Assembly: GCA_038239485.1 (NCBI GenBank)
Contig: JBBSET010000082.1
Location: 1-10,614 of the forward strand
Origin: DASQEH01 sp038239485
GTDB taxonomy: Bacteria; Actinomycetota; Actinomycetes; Propionibacteriales; Nocardioidaceae
Length of the DNA: 10,614 nucleotides
Direction: 5' to 3'
In this document: in pieces, positions 1-5,949 of the stretch
Numbering within the stretch: position 1 is the first letter of the stretch
Layout of the letters: every line of letters starts with the position of its first letter
Notes under the pieces: generated by a model
The model's database searches: none
Seen by the model: only the letters and a program-made list of their open reading frames with translations
Told to the model about the DNA's origin: nothing
Translations under genes and position numbers: made by a program

Positions 1-1
1 G

Positions 2-307
2 GGCCACCTCGTCGATACCGTGGGCAACGGGCGAGAGGCTGTCGAGGCCGTACACGCCGCACCCTACGACGTCGTTCTGATGGACGTCCAGATGCCGGTG
101 ATGGACGGTCTGGAGGCAACCCGGCTGATCCGGTCGGCTGTCACGGTCGAGCACCAGCCGCACATCGTGGCGATGACCGCCAGCGCCCTCATCGAGGACC
201 GGGCGGCCTGTATGGCCGCGGGGATGGACGCGTACCTGCCGAAGCCCGTACGCGCCGCTGAGCTGCGCCGAGCCGTCGACGCGGTGGTGGTGACGACCGA
301 CAGCTGA
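2..307 (+). CDS. Response-regulator receiver (REC) domain, C-terminal fragment, probably of a hybrid histidine kinase
   Basis: Only the last ~101 residues are present; the reading frame runs in from the left edge, so the true start lies outside. The fragment covers most of a CheY-like receiver domain. The phosphoacceptor aspartate is in VVLMDVQMPVMDG (D28 of the visible part), the conserved Thr/Ser is in IVAMTAS, and the conserved Lys is in the YLPKPV motif. The protein ends about 20 residues after that lysine, so REC is the last domain and no DNA-binding output follows. The 'MDVQMPVMDGLEATRLIR' style is typical of REC domains at the end of hybrid sensor kinases, where they act in cytoplasmic phosphorelay; that the missing part is a kinase is inference. 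A stand-alone CheY-like protein is the alternative. The gene is convergent with the hydrolase, with a 34-bp gap. Confidence 0.85.
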   Translation, partial: GHLVDTVGNGREAVEAVHAAPYDVVLMDVQMPVMDGLEATRLIRSAVTVEHQPHIVAMTASALIEDRAACMAAGMDAYLPKPVRAAELRRAVDAVVVTTDS

Positions 308-341
308 CTGGCTGGGCGCAAATCGTCGGGGGAGGGGCCGG

Positions 342-1190
342 TCAGGTCTGGTCGACCCGGTCTCGCAGCCACTCCATGGCGCTGGAGGCGTGGTTGAGGA
401 TGGAGACGTGGCCGTCCTGGGCAAAGAGCCGGAGTTCCGCTGATCTGCAGCGGCCGGCCAGCCACTGGCCGTGGGAAGGAGGTACGACCCGGTCGAGGGA
501 CCCGTGCAGCAGCAGGGTCGGGGCGATGATCTGAGCTGGATCGAACCCCCACGGCGCTACGGCGGCCAGGTCGTCGTCGATCAGCCCGCCCGGGCCCGCC
601 TGGACAGCCGGTCTGACGACGTCCAGCACCCAGGACCACGTTCCTTCGAGAGCGGCCTCGTCGCCTGGGGTGAACCCCATGTCGCTCTCGTCGCCGGACC
701 CCTCGTACATCTCCTTGGCCTCCCGGCCATGGGTGGCTGCGGTCAGGGACGCGACACCGGCTGGCGCGAAGCCGGCGAACCAGTCGAGGCCATCGGCCCC
801 GTACGGCGCGAGCGCTGAGATGCTGACCACCCCGACCACGCGATCAGGAAGGAGCGCGCCGCAGGCGAGAGCATGGGCGCCGCCACCGGAGTGGCCCATC
901 ACCGCGAACCGTTCGATGCCCAGGGCGTCGGTGACGGCAGCGACGTCGCCAGCGGCCGAGGCGACGTCGCGGCCCGGCCGCGGCGTCGATCCGCCATACC
1001 CCGGCCGGTCGTAGGAGACCCAGCGCATGCCGAGCCGCTCGGCGGCGTCGAAGAGCGGCTCAGGTGGCGCGCCGATGTTGGGCGAGCCGTGGTGCCAGAC
1101 CACCGCCAGTCGGTCGCCGGTGTCAGACCCTCCGACGTCGTACACGTGGAGCGTGCGGCCGTCGCTCAAGGTCAGGTCGTTGTCGATCAC
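342..1190 (-). CDS. Alpha/beta-hydrolase fold protein
   Basis: A 282-residue protein with the complete alpha/beta-hydrolase signature. The oxyanion-hole motif HHGSP is at residues 33-37 and is followed by YDRPGYGGS (60-68). The nucleophile elbow GHSGG is at 99-103 with Ser101 as catalytic serine. The probable acid is Asp233 in LLLHGSLDRVVP and the catalytic histidine is His261 in QDGHVS. No signal peptide or membrane segment is visible, so it should be cytoplasmic. The substrate cannot be read from sequence; esterase, lactonase, epoxide hydrolase or haloalkane-type activities share this fold. The start is GTG at 1188-1190. No Shine-Dalgarno sequence precedes it, but a TAGAGT box lies six bases upstream, which fits leaderless translation and supports this start. 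It is probably monocistronic. Confidence 0.9.
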   Translation of the reverse strand: MIDNDLTLSDGRTLHVYDVGGSDTGDRLAVVWHHGSPNIGAPPEPLFDAAERLGMRWVSYDRPGYGGSTPRPGRDVASAAGDVAAVTDALGIERFAVMGHSGGGAHALACGALLPDRVVGVVSISALAPYGADGLDWFAGFAPAGVASLTAATHGREAKEMYEGSGDESDMGFTPGDEAALEGTWSWVLDVVRPAVQAGPGGLIDDDLAAVAPWGFDPAQIIAPTLLLHGSLDRVVPPSHGQWLAGRCRSAELRLFAQDGHVSILNHASSAMEWLRDRVDQT

Positions 1191-1196
1191 GCGCCC

Positions 1197-1202
1197 ACTC
1201 TA
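1197..1202 (-). promoter_or_regulatory. Putative -10 box of the hydrolase gene (leaderless)
   Basis: Read on the minus strand, TAGAGT is followed by six bases and then the GTG start. This matches the actinobacterial TANNNT -10 with transcription beginning at or next to the start codon. GTGACC at 1221-1226 (minus strand), 18 bases upstream, is a weak -35 candidate (4 of 6 matches to TTGACA). Inferred from spacing only. Confidence 0.5.
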
Positions 1203-1210
1203 GGATCGGC

Positions 1211-1242
1211 CACCCGAAGCGGTCACCCGAAGCGGTCACCCG
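1211..1242. repeat. 13-bp tandem repeat, about 2.5 copies, upstream of the hydrolase promoter
   Basis: The unit CACCCGAAGCGGT occurs perfectly at 1211-1223 and 1224-1236, and the first six bases recur at 1237-1242. The array begins nine bases upstream of the putative hydrolase -10 and overlaps the place where a -35 box would fall. It could be direct-repeat binding sites for a regulator or a replication-slippage duplication. Nothing in the window names a cognate regulator. Confidence 0.75.
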
Positions 1243-1337
1243 CCAACAGGTGTCGCCCTGCGTCCGGGTCGTGAACTGACCGCAGCAGTCGAGCCATCGC
1301 GGTCTGAGCTCTTAGAACGCCGATAAGTAATATTATG

Positions 1338-1589
1338 TCAAGTAGTGGCTCCGTCGGTCTCGGAGAGGGCGGCAAAGTCACGCTTCACCTGCCGGTACCA
1401 TCCCAGACCGGATACCGGGTGCTTCCACCGACCTTTCATGCTCGCCAACGCGCTTTCGTGCGTGTCGTCGCCGCTGGCGACCATGTCCTTGAGGTGACTG
1501 TCCTGACGCTTTATCACCTCATCAGCCGTCTCTCCCTGCAGCGCGAGATCGCATGGGCCACCCAACTGCTTGCATGTCATGGTTTTCAT
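1338..1589 (-). CDS. Small DUF1059-type protein
   Basis: An 83-residue cytoplasmic protein beginning MKTMTCKQLGGPCD, the N-terminal signature I associate with the DUF1059 family of small uncharacterised bacterial proteins. Cys6 and Cys13 flank LGG, and a mostly helical, charged middle section follows (about 20-55). Family members are usually nearer 55-60 residues, so the C-terminal part (about 55-83, with a WKHPVSGLGWYRQVKRDF stretch) is an extension. The start is chosen at 1589 because GGAGG (1598-1602, minus strand) lies eight bases upstream and the conserved motif begins there. The frame stays open to an ATG at 1634, but those 15 extra residues look unrelated to the family. The function is unknown. 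The gene stands alone and is less GC-rich than its neighbours. Confidence 0.75.
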   Translation of the reverse strand: MKTMTCKQLGGPCDLALQGETADEVIKRQDSHLKDMVASGDDTHESALASMKGRWKHPVSGLGWYRQVKRDFAALSETDGATT

Positions 1590-1734
1590 AGGTTGTCCCT
1601 CCGTTACCGATGTGCCGCCACGAATGTGCGTCATGGTTGTGCACGCTGGGGCCGTCCGACGGCTACCTGACGACGATAAGGCGACACACCGGTCGCGGGC
1701 TTCTTTGATCCTGCTCGATTGACGCGCCGCGGCA

Positions 1735-2340
1735 CTACCTCGAGAGTCCGAGGCTCGACTGCTCGCTCGTGACGGGGGTCGGCGCGAGCCGTGCCAACTC
1801 TGCCAGCGCCTCGTTCTCGAGCTCCGTCAGCGACCGAGTCTCTCCGTCGGCGATCCATTGCGTGAATGCGACTCCGAAGACGGTGACGCAGGAGTGCGCC
1901 GCGAGGGTGGCTGTGGGCTCGGGCACGCCACGATCTCGAATGTGGTCGGCGACTGCTGATGCGAGCGCCGCGAGCTTCAGCAGCTCTCGCTCCTGGAGTG
2001 CCGGATTCGCCACGATGACGGCCTGTCGTTGACGAGACCAGCGTCGCCGCTCGTCGGAGAACGGCTGAGCGGAGACGGCAAGCGCGGACGCGATCAAGTC
2101 GAGGGCAGACGCGTCCGGGGCCGCGGCGGCGATTCCGTCGAGAAAGGCCTGCTGGAACACGTCTTGGTCGCTGAACAGCACCTCGCGCTTGTCGGCGAAG
2201 TGCCGGAAGAAGGTGCGCTCGGTCAAGCCGACGCTTCGGGCGATCTCCGCTACGGTCGTCTGCTCGTATCCTCGGCTGACGTAGAGGTCCAGCGCCGCCG
2301 CCTGCAGGCGACCCTTCGCGCCCGGCTCCCACCGCACCAT
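1735..2340 (-). CDS. TetR/AcrR-family transcriptional regulator
   Basis: A 201-residue one-component regulator. The N-terminal helix-turn-helix lies at about residues 28-48 (TTVAEIARSVGLTERTFFRHF), followed by ADKREVLF, the usual TetR transition into helix 4. Residues ~60-190 form the variable helical ligand-binding and dimerisation region, so the inducer cannot be predicted. It is divergent from the reductase at 2447 across 106 bp containing a perfect palindrome. Such arrangements usually mean the regulator represses itself and the divergent gene; that is inference here. The ATG at 2338-2340 has no Shine-Dalgarno sequence but has a TAGTCT box six bases upstream, suggesting a leaderless message. 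The last ~15 residues are likely disordered. Confidence 0.92.
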   Translation of the reverse strand: MVRWEPGAKGRLQAAALDLYVSRGYEQTTVAEIARSVGLTERTFFRHFADKREVLFSDQDVFQQAFLDGIAAAAPDASALDLIASALAVSAQPFSDERRRWSRQRQAVIVANPALQERELLKLAALASAVADHIRDRGVPEPTATLAAHSCVTVFGVAFTQWIADGETRSLTELENEALAELARLAPTPVTSEQSSLGLSR

Positions 2341-2346
2341 GTGACC

Positions 2347-2352
2347 AGACTA
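2347..2352 (-). promoter_or_regulatory. Putative -10 box of the tetR gene (leaderless)
   Basis: On the minus strand TAGTCT is followed by GGTCAC and then the ATG of the regulator, the same TANNNT-N6-start geometry seen before other genes in this window. It abuts the first ACTGAC element of the intergenic region, so a repressor bound there would cover the promoter. No convincing -35 is visible. Confidence 0.45.
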
Positions 2353-2382
2353 CTGACGGCAGCGACTGACATGGCGATGTAC

Positions 2383-2394
2383 ACTGACGTCAGT
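2383..2394. promoter_or_regulatory. Candidate TetR operator: perfect 12-bp palindrome
   Basis: ACTGACGTCAGT is a perfect inverted repeat centred between 2388 and 2389, in the intergenic region between the divergent tetR and reductase genes. A TACACT hexamer (2380-2385), a possible -10 for the reductase, overlaps its left arm. A degenerate copy, ACTGACGGCAGC, lies at 2352-2363 (two mismatches), a further ACTGAC at 2365-2370, and CAGTCACTG (odd-length palindrome) at 2391-2399. Palindromes of this size in a tetR divergent spacer are typical operators. Binding itself is inferred. Confidence 0.6.
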
Positions 2395-2446
2395 CACTGT
2401 CGTTACCTGGCCGGCCGGTCCGCCAGGATGGAGAGAGGTCCAGCTC

Positions 2447-3343
2447 ATGCACGTATTCGTTACCGGAGCGTCCGGATGGATCGGCTCCGCGACGGTCGAC
2501 GAGCTGCTCGCCGCTGGGCACGACGTCGTCGGCTTGGCCCGTTCCGACGCGTCAGCAGCTGCCCTGGAGGCGAAAGGCGCCGGAGTCCGCAGGGGGGACC
2601 TCGACGACCTCGAGAGCATCCGTGCGGGTGCTGCGGACGCCGACGCCGTCATCCATCTCGCCAACAAGCACGACTTCAGCGACATGGCTGTGTCGAACCG
2701 GGCGGAGCGCGCCGCGGTGGACACGATCGCAAGTGTCCTGGAGGGATCGCACCGCCCTTTCCTGCTGGCCTCCGGTGTGGTGGGCCTTGCTCTGGGCCGC
2801 CCTGCAACCGAAGACGACCCATCCCCCTTCGCGGGTGCCGATGCCCCCCGCGGGGGCAGTGAGAACCTCGCGCTGGGGTACGTCGAAAAGGGAGTCGGTT
2901 CGGTGAGCCTGCGCTTCCCTCCGACGGTGCACGGCGCAGGTGACCATGGATTCATCGCCACGATCGTCGGTATCGCGCGCCAGCGGGGGGTTTCGGGCTA
3001 TGTGGGCGACGGCGCGAACCGATGGCCCGCGGTGCACCGCTCCGACGCCGCGCGGCTGATCCGCGTTGGGCTGACGAAGGCGCCCGCAGGCTCCCTTCTG
3101 CATGCCATCGGCGAGGAGGGCGTGCCGACCCGGGAGATCGCCGAAGTGATCGGGCGCGGCCTCGACCTGCCCGTCGTCTCCGTCCCGGCAGAAGACGCCG
3201 AGGCGCACTTCGGGTGGATCGGCGCCTTCTTCGGTCTCGATGCGCCGACCTCCAGTTCGCGTACGCGGCAGCTTCTGGGCTGGACACCGACCGGCCCGAC
3301 GCTCGTCGAGGATCTTGGCGCAGGCTCCTACTTCGGCGCCTGA
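2447..3343 (+). CDS. NAD(P)-dependent epimerase/dehydratase-like reductase (extended SDR)
   Basis: A 298-residue Rossmann-fold protein of the extended/atypical short-chain dehydrogenase group. The dinucleotide motif TGASGWIG is at residues 6-13. Strand beta-2 ends in LARSD with Arg32, which favours NADP(H). GDLDD at 50-54 is the usual post-beta-3 acidic motif, and SLRFPPTVHG follows the active-site helix. The usual catalytic YxxxK is not evident; the corresponding segment reads ENLALGYVEKG, so catalysis may differ from classical epimerases. The ATG has a GAGAGG ribosome-binding site eight bases upstream, with an untranslated leader, unlike its leaderless divergent partner. Linkage to TetR suggests inducible handling of a small carbonyl or xenobiotic compound; the substrate is unknown. 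Confidence 0.88.
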   Translation: MHVFVTGASGWIGSATVDELLAAGHDVVGLARSDASAAALEAKGAGVRRGDLDDLESIRAGAADADAVIHLANKHDFSDMAVSNRAERAAVDTIASVLEGSHRPFLLASGVVGLALGRPATEDDPSPFAGADAPRGGSENLALGYVEKGVGSVSLRFPPTVHGAGDHGFIATIVGIARQRGVSGYVGDGANRWPAVHRSDAARLIRVGLTKAPAGSLLHAIGEEGVPTREIAEVIGRGLDLPVVSVPAEDAEAHFGWIGAFFGLDAPTSSSRTRQLLGWTPTGPTLVEDLGAGSYFGA

Positions 3344-3369
3344 CCAGGGCGGAACGCCGGAGCCCCTGG
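3344..3369 (+). terminator. Possible hairpin terminator after the reductase gene
   Basis: Immediately after the TGA, CCAGGGCGG can fold back on CCG and CCCTGG, with an AACG loop and a four-base bulge on the right arm. No T-tract follows, which is common in high-GC actinobacteria but weakens the call. Confidence 0.35.
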
Positions 3370-3458
3370 CTGGACAGCGAACAGAACCGAGCCCTCGCTA
3401 GCAAGCGCATGGTGACCGGTGCACGTGCCCATCGCGCCGGCCCGCTGGGGTGACCCAA

Positions 3459-3464
3459 TAGCGT
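3459..3464 (+). promoter_or_regulatory. Possible -10 box for the nhaA fusion gene
   Basis: TAGCGT matches TANNNT and would place the transcript start about 30 bases before the GTG at 3502, leaving room for the strong AAGGAG ribosome-binding site (3489-3494, seven-base spacing). No clear -35 is seen. The rest of the 3370-3501 gap holds no gene or riboswitch that I recognise. Confidence 0.3.
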
Positions 3465-3501
3465 TGGCTCGTCTGCGCAGCATCGATGAAGGAGCACAAC
3501 G

Positions 3502-5397
3502 GTGGCTGACTCCTCCCCCGCATCGGCGCCTCTGCGCGGTCTCACCCTGTGGCGGGCGGACAAGTCGGCGCCGTTGCGGGCGTTCCTGCGGACCGAGTCG
3601 GGCAGCGCCGGAATCCTCGTCGCGGCTGTGGTGGCAGCGCTGGTATGGGCCAATGTCGACTCCTCGTCTTACCGCGAGGTCTGGGCGACCAACCTGTCGA
3701 TCCGGCTCGGCGACATGAGCCTGGACCACGACCTGCTGACCTGGGTCAACAGCGGGCTGATGACGCTGTTCTTCCTCGTCGTCGGGCTGGAGGCGCGTCG
3801 CGAGTTCGACCTGGGGGATCTCCGCGACCGCCGGCGCTTCATGCTGCCCTTCACCGCCGGCGTGGTCGCGATGGTGATCCCGGTCTGCCTCTTCCTTGCG
3901 GTCAACGCCGGGCGGGCCAGTGCCCACGGCTGGGGAGTGGCGATGTCGACCGATACCGCGCTCGCGCTCGGGCTGCTGGCCCTGATCGGACGCGACGTAC
4001 CGGATAAGGTGCGCGTCTTCCTGCTGACCGTGTTCGTCGTCGACGACCTGGTCGCGCTGGTGGTGATCGCCATCGTCTACAGCGAGCAGATCAGCGTCAT
4101 CCCGCTCGCTCTCGCGGCCGCCGTGTTCGCCGTCCTGCTCGTCGCGCGCGTCCGGGGTGTGCGGCAGCGATCCGTCTACACGGTCTTCGGCCTCGTGATC
4201 TGGACGGCACTGATGTCCAGCGGCGTCGACCCGGTCGTGGCCGGCCTCGCCATCGGGCTCTCGGCGGGGGCCTACACGCCGACCCGAGGCGAGCTGGAGG
4301 AGGCCACCGGGCTGGTACGCCAGTTCCGAGAGCAGCCCACTCCGGAGCTCGCCCGGTCAGCGACGGCCGGCCTCACCTCGACACTGTCGCCGAATGCTCG
4401 GCTGCAGGACTTCTACCACCCGTGGACGAGCTATGTCATCGTCCCGCTCTTCGCGCTGGCCAACGCCGGCATCGTCATCAACGGCAGCTTCCTCGCCAAG
4501 GCCTATACCGCCCCGGTGACGCTCGGGATCCTGCTCGCGTACCTGGTGGGGAAGCCGGTGGCCGTGGTGGGGACCTCGTGGCTGGTCGCACGGCTCACCG
4601 GCGGGAGGATCCGGGCGCCAGTGGGTTGGGCGGCGGTGCTGGGCAGTGGGACCATCGCCGGGATCGGGTTCACGGTGGCGCTCCTGATCGCCAGCCGCGC
4701 CTATCACGGGGAGCAGCTCGCCGAGGCGAAGCTCGGTGCACTGACCGCGGCGCTCGCGGCGTCGGTGGTCACCTGGGCTGTGTTCCGCGCCACCAAGCTG
4801 CTTGCGCCGGCGCGTCGCGCCGCCGCCCTGCTGGGCGACTCCGAGCAGCTGCTCGACCTCGTCGCCCCGGTCGACGACGCACGGGACCACATCCGCGGAC
4901 CTGAGAATGCCTCCGTGACGATCGTCGAGTACGGCGACTTCGAATGTCCCTACTGCGGCCGTGCCGAACCGGTGGTCCGCGATCTGCTCGCCGATACCGA
5001 CATCCGCTACGTATGGCGACACCTGCCGCTCACCGACGTCCATCCGCGAGCCCAGATCGCCGCCGAGGCCTCCGAGGCAGCAGCGGCCCAGAACGCCTTC
5101 TGGCCGATGCACGACCTGCTGCTCGCCAAGCAGGACAACCTCCGCCCGGCCGACCTGATGGCGTACGCCGAGGAGCTGCACCTCGACCGCGACCGGTTCC
5201 ACGACGATGTGATGCGCCATGTCCACACCGCACGGGTCGCCCAGGACGTCGAGTCCGCCGACGTCAGCGGTGTGTCGGGCACACCCACCTTCTTCGTCAA
5301 CGGGCAGCGCCACTACGGCGCCTACGACATCAACTCGCTGAAGACGGCCGTCAAGACAGCCAGGGCGCGAGCCGCGATCGGGACCAGCGCCCGCTGA
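3502..5397 (+). CDS. nhaA: Na+/H+ antiporter NhaA fused to a C-terminal DsbA-like thioredoxin domain
   Basis: A 631-residue fusion. Residues ~30-430 are a NhaA secondary antiporter that exchanges Na+ (or Li+) for H+ at the inner membrane, with about a dozen hydrophobic segments. VGLEARREF follows the early segments. STDTALALG contains Asp151, and VVDDLVAL contains Asp181 and Asp182, equivalent to E. coli NhaA Asp133, Asp163 and Asp164. The transporter ends near residue 430 with a basic stretch (RATKLLAPARR). Residues ~455-625 form a DsbA/thioredoxin_4-like domain with the redox motif CPYC (Cys482, Cys485) and the cis-proline motif GTPTF (Pro595). GTG start with AAGGAG seven bases upstream. 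E. coli NhaA is about 390 residues, so ~200 are added. NhaA-thioredoxin fusions are known in actinobacteria; what the redox domain does for transport is not established by sequence. Confidence 0.93.
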   Translation: MADSSPASAPLRGLTLWRADKSAPLRAFLRTESGSAGILVAAVVAALVWANVDSSSYREVWATNLSIRLGDMSLDHDLLTWVNSGLMTLFFLVVGLEARREFDLGDLRDRRRFMLPFTAGVVAMVIPVCLFLAVNAGRASAHGWGVAMSTDTALALGLLALIGRDVPDKVRVFLLTVFVVDDLVALVVIAIVYSEQISVIPLALAAAVFAVLLVARVRGVRQRSVYTVFGLVIWTALMSSGVDPVVAGLAIGLSAGAYTPTRGELEEATGLVRQFREQPTPELARSATAGLTSTLSPNARLQDFYHPWTSYVIVPLFALANAGIVINGSFLAKAYTAPVTLGILLAYLVGKPVAVVGTSWLVARLTGGRIRAPVGWAAVLGSGTIAGIGFTVALLIASRAYHGEQLAEAKLGALTAALAASVVTWAVFRATKLLAPARRAAALLGDSEQLLDLVAPVDDARDHIRGPENASVTIVEYGDFECPYCGRAEPVVRDLLADTDIRYVWRHLPLTDVHPRAQIAAEASEAAAAQNAFWPMHDLLLAKQDNLRPADLMAYAEELHLDRDRFHDDVMRHVHTARVAQDVESADVSGVSGTPTFFVNGQRHYGAYDINSLKTAVKTARARAAIGTSAR

Positions 5398-5418
5398 GCT
5401 GCCCCACGTCGCCCGGGT

Positions 5419-5442
5419 GCGCGGAACGTCGTGTACGTGCGC
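5419..5442 (+). terminator. Possible hairpin between the convergent nhaA fusion and VOC genes
   Basis: GCGC-gga-ACGT pairs with ACGT-GCGC around a CGTGT loop, giving an eight-base-pair stem interrupted by a three-base bulge, 21 bases after the nhaA stop. It is followed by CGGCTTTGT, not a strong T-tract. It lies in the only gap between the convergent genes, where a terminator is expected. Confidence 0.3.
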
Positions 5443-5496
5443 CGGCTTTGTCATGCCGCCCGGCAGTCCAGCCAGCCGCTCGCTCTCGATTGAGGC

Positions 5497-5904
5497 TCAG
5501 TCGTCACTCTCGGCATCGCGCATCCATGGCGTGCGGCTGACCCCGACGATCACCCCCTCAGCGGTCTGGAGGCGGGCGATCCCCTGTCCCCAGGGCTCGG
5601 TCCGGGGTGCGTGCAGGAGCCGGTAGCCACGCACTTCGAGCTCACGCGCCGCTTCCTCGACGTCATCGACGTCGAACTCGATGCTCACCTGTGGGACAGG
5701 ATGGTCCGCTGGCCACTCGTCGGTGCCGAAACACGCCTGAGCGGCCTGGGTCAGAGGCCAGACACCGAAGTGCTTCGAGCCGTTGAGCGCCTCGGTGAAC
5801 ACGTAGTCGTCGCCTTCGGGCCCCGCCAGATCCAGTCCGAAGGCGTCACCGAACAGGCTGCGGCCGGCCGTGGCGTCGGTGACGATGACGGACACGCTGG
5901 ACAT
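5497..5904 (-). CDS. VOC-superfamily (glyoxalase/bleomycin-resistance fold) protein
   Basis: A protein of about 135 residues with the VOC half-barrel pattern. It has a first beta strand and helix (SVSVIVTDATAGRSLFGDAFGL), a central VSIEFDVDDVEEAARELEVRGY segment, and the closing EPWGQGIARLQTAEGVIVGVSRT (EPWGQ at 103-107). I do not see a clear His/Glu metal-binding set, so a binding or non-metal role is possible. The start at 5904 is preferred because AGGA lies eight bases upstream and the fold begins there. The frame also opens at 5919 and at 5949; the last is directly adjacent to the TAG of the upstream dehydrogenase, so the two genes are almost certainly cotranscribed. The ligand is unknown. 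Confidence 0.8.
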   Translation of the reverse strand: MSSVSVIVTDATAGRSLFGDAFGLDLAGPEGDDYVFTEALNGSKHFGVWPLTQAAQACFGTDEWPADHPVPQVSIEFDVDDVEEAARELEVRGYRLLHAPRTEPWGQGIARLQTAEGVIVGVSRTPWMRDAESDD

Positions 5905-5949
5905 GAAGAGAGTCCTCATGAGCGTGAGGCTAACCAGGTCCTCCGACAT

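Noticed and set aside
64..639. Minus-strand open frame spanning the receiver-domain gene end and part of the hydrolase
   Set aside because: It overlaps two well-supported genes in other frames and is Arg/Pro-rich without a domain.
1211..1242. Short repeats considered as a CRISPR remnant
   Set aside because: The units are head-to-tail with no spacers and only 13 bp long, and no cas gene is nearby.
3370..3501. Possible sodium-responsive riboswitch before nhaA
   Set aside because: I could find no recognisable nhaA-associated RNA motif or strong conserved stem set. The stretch appears to be an ordinary short leader.
4357..5454. Minus-strand open frame of 365 codons opposite the nhaA fusion
   Set aside because: It mirrors the transporter and thioredoxin codons. 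No known fold or start signal is visible, and the sense-strand protein is fully convincing.
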